From Ehretia macrophylla (lineage: Eukaryota > Streptophyta > Magnoliopsida > Boraginales > Ehretiaceae): DNA of 64,000 bases. A program made the translations under genes and the position numbers. Location: assembly GCA_037974665.1 (NCBI GenBank), contig CM075772.1:35069052-35133051 (forward strand). Direction: 5' to 3'. The notes below the pieces were generated by a model. That model made no database searches. It had not been told where the DNA came from and saw nothing but the letters and a program-made list of their open reading frames with translations. This document shows, in pieces, positions 35,571-47,833 of the stretch; the stretch's first letter is position 1; each line of letters begins with the position of its first letter.

Positions 35571-37438
35571 TCCTTCCCTACTTAAAACAATTGCGTCCTC
35601 GCAATTCTTCTTCCAATGGAACTCTGTATCCACTGAAATCCAACTCTGACTAATCTTCATCAGCTGTTGAGCAAGTATATTAATCAAGATGACCAATAGG
35701 AAGTTTAAGAAGAAATTCCAAGTAGTAATGCCAAATAAAGGCTCAAATGTACACACCGCACAAGAATCCGGTTGACACAAATACCGAAGAAGAATAAAAT
35801 TCCAACCAAAAGCGCCGAGATAATACCAATAAAGACTAAAGCAAAGATACTGTAGATAGAATCACATCACATATTAATGATAAGAAGAATACCGAATGAA
35901 TACCCCATACACGAATCTCTAGTAGAACTTCAACTATTACTGCCCGAGAATTCCCAAGCAAGAAGCCAAATAAAGGCTCAAACAAAGATTCCATCCAAAG
36001 GTCCAAAGAAGTACCTCGCTGGTCATGAATTTCATAGAAGAATTCCCTGTTAAAAGTGCTAAAGAAAATACTAAGAAACCCAATCAAATATACTTCAAAA
36101 GTTCCAAAGAAGCCTTCCAAATAATAACCCTATAGGACAACCAATTAGATCCTGAGTATTACTATCAAATGCTGAGAAGAATGCCAAAGGAAATAGCAGA
36201 GAAAATATAAAGAGCCCAATAAAGCAATCAAGTTGAATAACAAATATAGTTTCCCAGATAGACGAAAACCCTAAGGAAAATACCGAGCTGGTGCACAATA
36301 TACAAAACCAAACTCCGAGGCCCCTGCACTGTTTGCTAAGTGAGAACTTCATACAACCTTGCCAATAAGGAAAATACCATTAGAATGCCCAATAAGAATT
36401 CCAAAGAGTACCGTAAGTAGTACTATACAATAAGTATGATAGGAATTCCAAATACCAAACCTATTGAGGAACACTAAAGAAAATTCCCGAAACAATGCTC
36501 CAGTGAGAAAAATACTAAGGATTGCCCAATAAGTAAGTACCAAATAAATGACCACCAAGAATTCTATAGAATGCCATTGAAGAATTTTCCAATAAGGAAT
36601 GCCGGTAGCACTCCAATAAAGACCGAGACACATATACCATAGATAATACTGTGCAGTAAGTCCGATTGAATACCCAATAGCCAAGTCTACCAAGAAGTGC
36701 CAACAGAAGTTCCAAAGAATACCCCAATAAGAAAACCAAAGAATGCTCCAGAGAACAACCAAATAGAACCCTAAAAGACTACTCTTTCACAACTGTTAAG
36801 CACAGAGGAGGACCCTAGAGTTTCGCCAATAACCGAGCTCCAAAGGCAAACACCAACTCCCAAATAAAGGCAAATTAAATGCCATTCATTTCTTGCCAAT
36901 CCATACACCTTGAAAGGCCAGTTGTGAACCACTTTCTTCAGGGGAGAAAGAGAACTTACTTACCATTTCCACGGGACATGTATGAATGCCAAGATATCAC
37001 ATTTATACACATGCCTTAAACTATTATGCAAGCAAGTTTGTAAAACAGTTTATTCATCAAAGTCACTCAATCACGACAATCAAGTCAAGCACCACATAAT
37101 CAATTCAAATCATGGCATAACCAATTCAAGACATTCTAATACACACATTACAAGCAATACTTCAAGCAAATAACAATTCATGAGGTCCATTCGATTCACG
37201 ATGCCAATTCAATAGGTCAATTCAACACACAACTAGACATTTCACTTTACTTGAGAAACATTTAACACATAACACATAACTATATCATATAGGTGCATAC
37301 ATTCAAGTCAAGACACACAATCTCATATACAAGCATACACTTTCATGACACACTTAACAAGCACACATTCAAGGATCACCACCCACCAGATCGAGGACCC
37401 TGTCCCGGCTTATAAGCTAAACAAGCTCTGATACCACC
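35571..37438 (-). mobile_element. E3 internal domain, non-coding
   Basis: Polypurine tract complement at 35571-35584, hairpin at 35589-35606, primer-binding site at 37425-37436. Sense-strand composition and hydrophobic frames (35836-36120, 36095-36352, 36349-36762) are like those of the other family A internal domains. No conserved protein domain. Confidence 0.85.
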
Positions 37439-38810
37439 TGTAACACCCCGATCCCTCTCGAGACCGGGAGTTCTATCAATCAATCTATTCACAACCCAAT
37501 TCCAAACTCGGGCAAAATTTTAGGGAAAGACGGACGGAGTCTCCCTTGTTTCTAGGCAAAATGTAAAACCTGTAATAGCATATAAGCGGACCAGCACCGT
37601 GTCCAACCATACAAACACCTCAAGGCCATCTGAGCCTTGGTTCTCAACAAGCGAACACAACCAAATATACATTTCTAATTTAAAAGCTAACCTATCTCTT
37701 TTCATCTTAGACAAGAACATTCATGCTAGGCAATTAAACTACACTAACCTATTACATAAGTTAGACCATCATACTATTCAATCTCTTTTCCTTTGGACAT
37801 TACAAACATGCTTTGAAGTTAAGCTATACTAACTAGATACATACGCTAACTTATCAAACCACTTCAATAATCTCATAAAACTTAAGTTACATTCCTTTTG
37901 ACATTAAAAACATACAATACATGAAACATATATCTTTGCATCTTTGACCACTCAAGCCACATAGCACGCAAGACAACTCTTCAAGCACGAACTTTCACGT
38001 AATCACGAACTTTCCAACTAACAAGGCATTTCCTTAAATGTGGTGGTGAGGAGTGAGTATACTCAACACGTATACTCAGTGAGGGTTGGACAGATATCGA
38101 GGTAGAGAGAAAGAAGATCGTGTAATGCAAATAAGGCAGTTAAGCAATATATATCTAATAAGTAGGCATTCAATCTATCAATCAATACAATAAACAATTG
38201 ATAAAGCATTAACACAACCATTCAAAGCTATACCACACTTTGAAGGCTATGGTTCACTCGACCGAGCAATGTACCGATCACGATTTCGATGACTTTAACG
38301 ATGACGCGCCGGCTCACCCATCTTATAACTTCCGTTTAGAGTACTCCAGACATACTCTGTCAATTATACGACCCAAAACTCCCTGGGCGGTAACCCAAGC
38401 GAGAAAAGGGAATAGGACACGGAGCTAGAGCAACCAACACTGGCAACCCGAGGCTACCCAGAGAGGCCCATCACTCATGCGCCTGACACTATGCAATGCA
38501 ATACAAGATACAAGCAATAAACGAGCGATAGCACAACAACACAGATTAGTAGCGATAAACGAGATAACAAGCATTTACAATCAAATAAGTAACAAGAACA
38601 ACACCAACAAGCATTATCAACAATTGATATACAATTCATTCATAATCAACTTTCACAAGCATAACAAGCATTATTAAGCATTCTATAGGCATTACACTAT
38701 GAAAACAAACAAAATCACAAAATGACTCCAACTTTCAAAACGCTACTACTTTCAAACGAGTCACGAGTTTTGGAAACCGACTTCACCAATCCTCCTAGGT
38801 CACCATAAGG
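37439..38810 (-). mobile_element. E3 right LTR, first part
   Basis: LTR start up to the insertion point of the family C compound at CACCATAAGG. The remaining visible part is 58249-59172. Hairpin 38054-38078. Confidence 0.9.
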
Positions 38811-39321
38811 TGTCATGCCCCGACCCAACCCCCAAGCTAAAGGTTAACTCTGGACCCGACACACGGACAAAGTCTCCCTTATACCGTGGACATTCTAAAA
38901 ACCTGTACTCACTCAAACAAAGTCCCAACAATACAATACAAGCTTTTCTTAAATAAACAACAAAGTTCTAAGGCCATCCGAGCCTTATGGTACACAATAG
39001 TTCCAAAACACACAAGCATGCGAGAACTTATTATCAACATAGTTTTATAATCATGACATTCTAGGAAATCAATAAAACAACTTAAAGGATAATGCATTCT
39101 ACACTAACCATTCACTCCCAAACATGCAAGGAAATAAAGGCAAGAATAAAAGTTATTACAAGACATGGCTTCCAATTCTACACCACAATCTACTATCCTT
39201 CAACTTTGCACAACAAACATATACATAGCCCTTAGGCCACAAAATAGTACATAAAACAATTAGTTGAACTTTCCACATAGCAGCAAATTCATTAACCACC
39301 TCAAGCTATCAAGCACGGCAA

Positions 39322-39395
39322 CTAAGGTAGAGGATCAGTCTGAACTTCTTCTTCCTCAACTAACTCAACAAGCTGGGGATCACCCTCAGCGTCTC
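39322..39395 (-). other. Acidic reading frame after an acceptor-like site, family C LTR
   Basis: After ATCTGTTTCAG|GA (minus strand, 39396/39395) the frame reads 23 residues, including DAEGDPQLVELVEEEE, and stops at TAG (39322-39324). The copy in the middle LTR (53022-53095) has the same sequence. Phase and residue order agree with the family B frame, and phase and acidity with family D. Role unknown. Confidence 0.5.
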
Positions 39396-40729
39396 CTGAA
39401 ACAGATATCGAGGTATGAGCAACCACTGTTGCCCAGTGAGGGATATAGTCCCGGGGCGTGCAATGCAACAGATAATACAGTTATACAACAATATCACTTA
39501 GACAATTTAAGAAACAATGATAACTTAAGTAACCACACATTTAAAAGGATACATTTCACACAATCCCCTATACACCAATCTTCACTGATCTTCATTCACG
39601 ATCCACGAACCACGAGCACGATCACGATAAGCCGGCATAATCCCCAAACACTCCAGTGGGTGTACTCCGGATGTACCCCGATAATCCTACGACCCAACAT
39701 CCCCTAGCAATCTCCGGACCAGGCGAATGAGGGACTAGGGCACGGAGTTTGAATATCCACCGGCAAGCCCTCTCCCGCCCAGCCGATATTCAACACATCC
39801 GCCCCTGACACTATGGTTGCGCAACCACTATGCAATGCACTTAACAATGGCAAGTTAATAGCAATAATATAAGCATTAACACATAGGAGGATCAACAAAG
39901 TAGGTTGACCTCGATGCAATTAGAATAGAGGCAATTATAGAAGCTAATAAGCAGTTTACAAAGGAACATATACAAGATAAGCATAGAATTATACCAAAAG
40001 CACAAAATCAACATGAAACCACATGTAAACACTTAAGGAGTCATGCCATGGGTTTAGAAGTGTGAGACAACCGAAATTGCACCTAAACCCCTTTATTTTT
40101 CAAACTATTTCTCTTCCAAACCAAGGTTAGTGATTCAATTTCCAAAGGAAAATCTCCCAACCTTCTAACTAACCCTCAAGGTACCCTCTCAACCCTCTAA
40201 CTCATTCAAATGCACGCGATTACCCTGAAAGCCCCAATTTTCCTCTTATGGCTTTAAACTACACCTACATTGTCCGGGCTTCAAACAAGGGATATCAAGG
40301 CTTCTATAGCACCTAGGTAACTTAAGGATACTAGAATTGAAGCCCGAATTTACCCGGATTCGCATTACCCTCGAAAGCCCCAAATTAAAGTCGGCTATTT
40401 TCCATTTTAGGCGATTTAAGGGCAATGCAAGTGCACGGGGCTATTAGGTTATCTTCACTAGCACTTAAGGTATCTATTAGAAGCATTGAATCAAGCTAAT
40501 TCGAGCAATTACGCAAACCCCTAGAAAAATGTCACTCTTTACCCTAAAAATCAAACTAACGATTCTAACCGTTTAAATTGCAAAACGATGGCTCAAATAT
40601 GTTCTCTAGCACTTGTATATAGCATACATTATCATATTTGAGCATTCCATATCCATTTGTTAGCAAATCCACCAAATCCAGAAAGTTATAGCATTTAGAA
40701 AATGGAAAATAAATGTGCAAATCCTTCAC
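39396..40729 (-). other. Candidate intron within the family C LTR
   Basis: Sense donor GCATTAG|GTGAAGG (at 40729; GTGAGGG in the middle LTR at 54429) and acceptor TGTTTCAG|G (39396). The interval is 1334 bp in both LTRs of the autonomous unit. It contains the conserved core, palindrome and hairpin. The signals are visible; splicing is inferred. Confidence 0.5.
39416..39435 (-). other. LTR hairpin, family C version
   Basis: Sense TGGGCAAC / GTTGCTCA, an 8-bp stem (one G-U pair) with the loop AGTG. Same at 53116-53135, 43645-43664 and 47192-47211. It lies about 20 bases before the acceptor-like TTTCAG. Confidence 0.75.
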
Positions 40730-41299
40730 CTAATGCGCGTGAAAGCTCGGGGAAGGCTAGAGGACACTCTAAACTACTTGTACCTAGCTTGCAAGGGCTT
40801 GGATTGAAGTATTGGTGAGCAAAATCTTCTCATTTCCTCCTAATGCTGCTGTCGGGTTTTCTGCTCCTGTTTTAGCATTTTTTTTTCTTTGTTATGTTAT
40901 GAGCTAAATAAGTCTATTTAATGAATGGCTAAGGTGGGGTCTTGATTGGGTGCTTATGTGGCTTTTAAAAATGCGCGTAGTAAGCTTAAAACGAGTCTAA
41001 AGTGAAACATAAGCGCTAGTTAATTAAATTTCTAAGTTAGTTACGTAACACTATTCACTCAATTACAAAAAAATTCATTTTCTAAATGAGCTCTCCTAAC
41101 GCCCCTAGCTCAATTGCACATTTTTCCCACTACTTTTACAATTAATATGATTTAATAAAAATGCTAATTAACCAATAGAATGCAGTTTAAAAAGGAAGTG
41201 AATAGTAACCTAAGAAGACAGTTAATAAGGCATAGAAAGAGATGCGCAAACAAATGATTCAACAGTAATTAAATGCATGGCTAAATCTCGGGCGTCACA

Positions 41300-41653
41300 T
41301 CCTCTCCCCCTTAAACTAATTGCGTCCACGCAATTCTTACATGATTTGGCGAATAACTCTGGATACCGTTCCCGCATCTGATCCTCTCTTTCCCACGTCG
41401 AATCCTCTACCCCATGATTATCCCACAGAACTTTAACCATCGGAATGCTTTTAGTCCTCAGCTCCTGAACTTTCTGATCAACAATTCGAAGAGGTTTCTC
41501 TGTATAGGTCAAAGTTTCACTGACCTCTAGCGGTTCCGGTTCAAGTATGTGAGAGGGATCTGGCTGATACTTCCGAAGCATGGAAACATGAAATACGTCA
41601 TGAATTCTGCCCAGACTGGGAGGTAAAGCCAAACGGTAAGCCAATTCACCAAC
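41300..41653 (-). pseudogene. Chromodomain end of family C pol
   Basis: Minus-strand frame holding the C-terminal end of integrase and a chromodomain: GELAYRLALPP, FHVSMLRKY, then VLWDNHGVEDSTWERED and MRERYPELF. This is the arrangement of Tekay/Del-type chromoviruses, in which the chromodomain is thought to guide integration into heterochromatin. It is separated from the rest of pol by E4. The polypurine tract and its hairpin (41318-41335) overlap and follow the end of this region. Confidence 0.9.
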
Positions 41654-44286
41654 TGTCACGCCCGAGATTTAGCCATGCATTCAATTACTGTTGCATCCCT
41701 TGTTTGCGCATTTACTTCTGTGCTTTACTAACTGACTTATGTGACTACTATTCACTCCGTTTTTAAACTGCCTTCTATTAGTTAATTAGTATTTTTATTA
41801 AATCCTATTAATTATTAAAGTAATGAGAAAAATGTGTAATTGAGCTAGAAGCGGTAGGAGGACTCATTTAGAAAATAGTTTTAGTAGTTGAATGAATAGT
41901 GTTACGTAATAACTTTATTGATTTAATTAGCTAGCCTAAGTTTTACACATTAGCCTCGTTTTGGAGCTAGCAACGCGCATTTTAAAAGCCACATAAGTAC
42001 CCAATCAAGACCCCACATTAGCCATTCATAAATAGACTTATTTAGCTCATAACATAAGAAAGAAAAAAAATAAATAAAAAGCTGAAACAGGAGCAGAAAA
42101 CCCGACAGCAGCATTAGGAGGAAAGGAGGAGATTTTGCTCACCAATACTTCAATCCAAGCCCTTGCAAGCTAGGTACAAGTAGTTTAGAGTGTCCTCTAG
42201 CCTTCCCCGAGCTTTCACGCGCATTAGGTGAGGGATTTGCACATTTATTTTCCATTTTCTAAATGTTATAACTTTCTTGATTTGGTGGATTTGCTAACAA
42301 ATGGATATGGAATGCTCAAATATGATAATGTATGCTATATACAGGTGCTAGAGAACATATTTGAGCCATCGTTTCGCAATTTAAACGGTTAGAATCGTTA
42401 GTTTGGTTTTTAGGGTGAATAGTGATGTTTTTCTAGGGTTTTGCGTCATTGCTCGAATTTGCTTGATTCAATGCTTCTATTAGATGCCTTAGGTGCTAGT
42501 GAAGGTAACTTAATAGCCCCGTGCACTTGCATTGTCCTTAAATCGCTTAAAATGGAAAATAGCCGACTTTAATTTGGGGCTTTTGGGGTTAATGCGAATC
42601 CGGGTGGATTCGGGCTTCAATTCTAGTATCCCTAAGTTACCTAGGTGCTATAGAAGCCTGGATATCCCTTGTTTAAAGCCCGGACAATGTATGTGTAGTT
42701 TAAAACCATAAGAGAGAATTATGGGCTTTCGGGGTAATCGCGGGAAATTGAATGAGATAGAGGGTTGAGAGGGTACCTTGAGGGTTAGTTAGAAGGTTGG
42801 GAGAGTTTCCTTTGAAAATGAAATCACTAACTTTGGTTTGGAAGATAAATAGTTTGAAAAACAAAGGGGTTTAGGTGCAATTTCGGTTGACTCACACTTC
42901 TAAACCCATGGCATGACTCCTTAAGTGTTTATATGTGGAATCAAGTTGATTTGGAGCTTTTGGTATAATTCTATGCGTATCTTGTAGATGTTCCTTTGTA
43001 AACTGCTTATTAGCTTCTATAATTGCTTCTATTCTAATTGCATCGAGGTCAACCTACTTTGTTGATCCTCCTATGTGTTAATGCTTATATTATTTCTATT
43101 AACTTGCCATTATTAAGTGCATTGCATAGTGGTTGCGCAACCATAGTGTCAGGGGCGGATGTGTTGAATATCGGCTGGGCGGCAGAGGGCTTGCCGGTGG
43201 ATATTCAAACTCCGTGCCCTAGTCCCTCATTCGCCTGGTCCGGAGGTTGCCAGGGGATGTTGGGTCAACCATAGTGTCAGGGGCGGATGTGTTGAATATC
43301 GGCTGGGCGGCAGAGGGCTTGCCGGTGGATATTCAAACTCCGTGCCCTAGTCCCTCATTCGCCTGGTCCGGAGATTGCCAGGGAATGTTGGGTCGTAGGA
43401 TTATCGGGGTACATCCGGAGTACACCCACTGGAGTGTTTGGGGTTATGCCGGCTTATCGTGATCGTGCTCGTGGTTCATGGATCGTGAATGAAGACCAGT
43501 GAAGATTGGTGTATAGGGGATTGTGAAATGTATCCTTTAAATGTGTGGTTATTTAAGCTATCATTGTTTCTTGATTTGCTCAATTGTTATTGTTGTTAAC
43601 TGTATTACTTGTCGCATTGCACACCCCGGGACCTTATCCCTCACTGGGCAACAGTGGTTGCTCATACCTCGCTAACATGTTTCAGGTGGCGCAGTTGGAG
43701 GAGTTGCATTAGTTGCTGTGTCTAGTTGCTTGAGGTGGACTATGTTCTTGTTGATGAGAGTAGGACTTGTTTTCTTTACTTTATGTTCTATTTTGTAACC
43801 TAAGTGATATGTGTATATTATATAGTTTGCAAATTGAGGGATAGATGTTGTAGTGGTAGATTTAGAACCATGGCATATAATAACTTATATTTCTGCTATT
43901 AGCTGCTTCGCATGCTTGGGAGTGAATGACTGGTTGTTTTCAATTTCTAAGAATACTTAAAAGCTATCATGGAGTGGCATGATAAGCGGTTTTGTAAAGA
44001 AGTTAAGTTATGAATGCATACTTGTCTGTATCTAAACTGTTTGTATGTCTTAAGGCTCGGATGGCCTTAAAGCTAAGATCTTTAGTTATAAATGAATGTC
44101 TTGTTATGTTGTGGCTTTATTGAGTGTTTACAGGTTTTCAGAATGTCCACGGTACAGGGAAAACTCTGTCCGTGTGTCGGGTCCGGACTTAACCATTAGG
44201 AAAAATTTTGTGACCGGGCTTGGTATTGGGTTGAGAATAGCATGGTTATTAGTGGCTCCAGTCTCGTGAGGGATCGGGGCGTTACA
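41654..44286 (+). mobile_element. E4 5' LTR
   Basis: TGTCACGCCCGAGATTT to GATCGGGGCGTTACA. Donor-like GCATTAG|GTGAGGG at 42227/42228, core 43120-43460, hairpin 43645-43664, acceptor-like TTTCAG ending 43685. Its final ~60 bases resemble family A termini rather than the autonomous family C ones. After the acceptor there is no acidic frame. Confidence 0.92.
43141..43396 (+). repeat. Tandem duplication, 128-bp period, in the E4 5' LTR core
   Basis: CAACCATAGTGTCAGGGGCG starts at 43138 and again at 43266, and the sequence between is repeated with very few changes. The E4 3' LTR (core near 46805-46940) has one copy, which accounts for the length difference between the LTRs. The duplication therefore arose after insertion. 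Confidence 0.9.
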
Positions 44287-45330
44287 GGTGGTATCAGAGC
44301 TTAGTTAGCTCTAAGCCGGGACAGGGTCCTCAGCCGGTTGGGTAGTACCCCTTACGTGTGTGCTTGTTAAGAGTGTGTCTTGAAAGTGTATGCCTGCATG
44401 TGTGATTGTGTGTCTTGTATTGAATGTGTGCACCTATGTGATATAATTATGTGTTACGTGCTAAATGTGTGCTAAGTGAAGTAAAGTGGCTGGTTATGCA
44501 TCAAATTGACCTCGTGAATTGTTAATTGCTTGAACTGTTGCTTGTAATGTGTGCATTTGAAAATCTTTGATTGAGTTGTGTTATGATGGACTTGATTGTC
44601 GTTCTTGAATGACTTTGATGATTACACTGTTTCATAAACTCTTATATAAACATGTTTGCATAGTAGTTTAAAACATATATGTGTAAATGTGATATCTTGG
44701 CATTCATACATGTCTCGTTGAAATGGTAAGAAAGACTTCTTCCTCCCCCTGAAGAGAAGTGATTAGCATCAAGCCCTCCAAGTTGTGTGGATTAGCTGGA
44801 ATGAGAATGTTTGTAAGCGGAGCTCAGTTATTGGGATTTCTTCCAAGGCATTCTTCTACGCTCAGTAGTCAGAAATGAATGGCTTCCTTTGGGATTTCTA
44901 TATGACCGTTCTCTCGGTTTTCTTATTGAGTATTCTTCTAGTATTTTCTTGCTGGTATTACTCGGAAGACTTAGTTTGGGATTCTAATCAGCCTTATTAT
45001 ATGGAATTATCTTCGGTATTTGTACTCTAAATTCTTATTGGTATTTTCTCGCCACTGTTAGTTGGGATTCTATTCTTCTATGGTATTCATGCCAGCGGGA
45101 TTCTTATTTGGATTTCGAAGTAACATCTCTATTGAAGCCTTTATTTGGCCTTATTACGTGAGGTTCGCAGGCAATACTACTGGGATTTCTTAATGAGCTC
45201 CCACGAGAGTTCATATATGGTATTCTTGCTTAACAACTGATGCCGAGTAATCGGAGTTGGTTTTCAGTTGTTGTGGAGTTCCCTTGTGAAGAAGAATTGC
45301 GTGGACGCAATTAGTTTAAGGGGGAGAGGA
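44287..45330 (+). mobile_element. E4 internal domain, non-coding
   Basis: Leader with TGGTATCAGAGC (44289-44300) and AAGCCGGGACAGGGTCCTC, an AT-rich stretch, then a T/G-rich part with TTGGGATTTCT-type units (44830-45230), the hairpin AATTGCG-TGGA-CGCAATT (45295-45312) and a purine tract ending at 45330. Shorter than family A internal domains but built the same way. No protein motif. Confidence 0.88.
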
Positions 45331-47833
45331 TGTGACGCCCGAGATTTAGCCATGCATTTAATTACTGTTGCATCCCTTATTTGCGCATTTACTTCTGTGC
45401 TTTACTAACTGACTTTTTTGACTACTATTCACTCCGTTTTTAAACTGCCTTCTATTAGTTAATTAGTATTTTTATTAAATCCTATTAATTATTAAAGTAA
45501 TGAGAAAAATGTGCAATTGAGCTAGAAGCGGTAGGACTCATTTAGAAAATAGTTTTAGTAGTTGAGTGAATAGTGTTACATAATAACTTTATTGATTTAA
45601 TTAGCAAGCCTAAGTTTTACACATTAGCCTCGTTTTGGAGCTAGCAACGCGCATTTTAAAAGCCACATAAGCACCCATTCAAGACCCCACCTTAGCCATT
45701 CATTAAATAGACTTATTTAGCTCATAACATAACAAAGAAAATAAATAAATAAAAAGCTAAAACAGGAGCAGAAAACCCGACAGCAGCATTAGGAGGAAAT
45801 GAGGAGATTTTGCTCACCAATACTTCAATCCAAGCCCTTGCAAGCTAGGTACAAGTTGTTTAGAGTGTCCTATAGCCTTCCCGGAGCTTTCACGCGCATT
45901 AGGTGAGGGATTTGCACATTTATTTTCCATTTTCTAAATGTTATAACTTTCTTAATTTGATGGATTTGCTAACAAATGGATATGGAATGCTCAAATATGA
46001 TAATGTATGCTATATACAAGTGCTAGAGAACATATTTGAGCCATCGTTTCGCAATTTAAACGGTTAGAATCGTTAGTTTGATTTTTAGGGTGAATAGTGA
46101 TATTTTTCTAGGGTTTTGCGTAATTGCTCAAATTAGCTTGATTTAATGCTTCTATTAGATGCCTTAGTTGCTAGTGAAGGTAACCTAATAGCCCCGTGCA
46201 CTTGCATTGTCCTTAAATCGCTTAAAATGGAAAATAGCCGACTTTAATTTGGGGCTTTCAGGGTTAATGCGAATTCGGGTGGATTCGGGCTTCAATTCTA
46301 GTATCCTTAAGTTACCTAGGTGCTATAGAAGCCTGGATATGCCTTGGTTGAAGCCCGGACAATGTATGTGTTGTTTAAAGCCATAAGAGGGAATTTGGGG
46401 CTTTCGGGGTAAGCGGTGGAAATTGAATGAGTTAGAGGGTTGAGAGGGTAGCTTGTGGGTTAGTTAGAAGGTTGGGAGAGTTTTCTTTGAAAGTGAAATC
46501 ACTAACTTTGGTTTGGAAGAGAAATAGTTTGAAAAACAAAGGGGTTTAGGTGCAATTTCAGTTGAGTCACACTTCTAAACCCATGGCATGACTCCTTAAG
46601 TGTTTATATGTGGATTCAAGTTTATTTGGAGCTTTTGGTATAATTCTATGCTTATCTTGTATATGTTCCCTTGTAAACTACTTATTAGTTTCTATAATTG
46701 CTTCTATTCTAATTGCATCGAGGTCAACCTACTTTGTTGATCCTCCTATGTGTTAATGCTTATATTATTGCTATTAACTTGCCATTGTTAAGTGCATTGC
46801 ATAGTGGTTGCGCAACCATAGTGTCAGGGGCGGATGTGTTGAATATCGGCTAGGCGGCAGAGGGCTTGCCGGTGGATATTCAAACTCCGTGCCCTAGTCC
46901 CTCATTCGCCTGGTCCGGAGATTGCCAGGGGATGTTGGGTCGTAGGATTATCGGGGTACATCCGGAGTACACCCACTGGAGTGTTTGGGGTTATGCCGGC
47001 TTATCGTGATTGTGTTCGTGGTTCATGGATCGTGAATGAAGACCAGTGAAGATTGGTGTATAGGGGATTGTGAAATGTATCCTTTAAATGTGTGGTTATT
47101 TAAGCTATCATTGTTTCTTGATTTGCTCAATTGTTATTGTTGTTAACTGTATTACTTGTCGCATTGCACACCCCGGGACCTTATCCCTCACTGGGCAACA
47201 GTGGTTGCTCATACCTCGCTAACATGTTTCAGGTGGCGTAGTTGGAGGAGTTGCATTAGTTGCTGTGTCTAGTTGCTTGAGGTGGACTATGTTCTTGTTG
47301 ATGAGAGTAGGACTTGTTTTCTTTACTTTATGTTCTATTTTGTAACCTAAGTGATATGTGTATATTATATAGTTTGCAAATTGAGGGATAGATGTTGTAG
47401 TGGTAGATTTAGAACCATGGCATGTAATAACTTATATTTCTGCTATTAGCTGCTTCGCATGCTTGGGAGTGAATGACTGGTTGTTTTCAATTTTTAAGAA
47501 TACTTAAAAGCTATCATGGAGTGGCATGATAAGCGGTTTTGTAAAGAAGTTAAGTTATGAATGCATGCTTGTCTGTATCTAAACTGTTTGTATGTCTTAA
47601 GGCTCGGATGGCCTTAAAGCTAAGATCTTTAGTTATAAATGAATGTCTTGTTATGTTGTGGCTTTATTGAGTGTTTACAGGTTTTCAGAATGTCCACGGT
47701 ACAGGGGAGACTCTGTCCGTGTGTCGGGTCTGGACTTAACCATTAGGAAAAATTTTGTGACCGGGTTTGGTATTGGGTTGAGAATAGCATGGTTATTAGA
47801 GCCTCCGGTCTCGTGAGGGATCGGGGCGTTACA
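45331..47833 (+). mobile_element. E4 3' LTR
   Basis: TGTGACGCCCGAGATTT to GATCGGGGCGTTACA, 2503 bp. Single-copy core; hairpin 47192-47211. Close to the E4 5' LTR apart from the duplication. Confidence 0.92.

Larger units (their letters stand above)
38811..41299 (-). mobile_element. Family C LTR, left (3' LTR of the autonomous unit)
   Basis: TGTCATGCCCCGACCC to CTCGGGCGTCACA, 2489 bp. Near-identical to the middle LTR over most of its length, so the autonomous unit is fairly young. The last ~330 bases (sense U3) are instead like those of the right LTR. It contains the core (39650-39840), palindrome GGTTGCGCAACC (39815-39826), hairpin 39416-39435 and an acidic frame at 39322-39395. Confidence 0.93.
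41654..47833 (+). mobile_element. E4, non-autonomous family C element nested in pol
   Basis: Plus-strand element with LTR 41654-44286 (2633 bp), primer-binding site 44289-44300, internal domain 44287-45330 (1044 bp), polypurine tract before 45331, LTR 45331-47833 (2503 bp). It is inserted in the integrase region of the autonomous family C unit in opposite orientation, between the catalytic core and the chromodomain. No clear 5-bp TSD is visible at its junctions (CCAAC on the left, AATGG on the right). The 5' LTR is longer because of an internal tandem duplication. Confidence 0.92.

Noticed and set aside
43038-43462. Frames starting MHRGQPTLLILL in family C LTRs (also 39704-39919, 56526-56864)
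   Set aside because: They run through the LTR core in sense, but alignment with family D needs a length change that alters the frame, and A and B do not keep the frame. No recognised domain.
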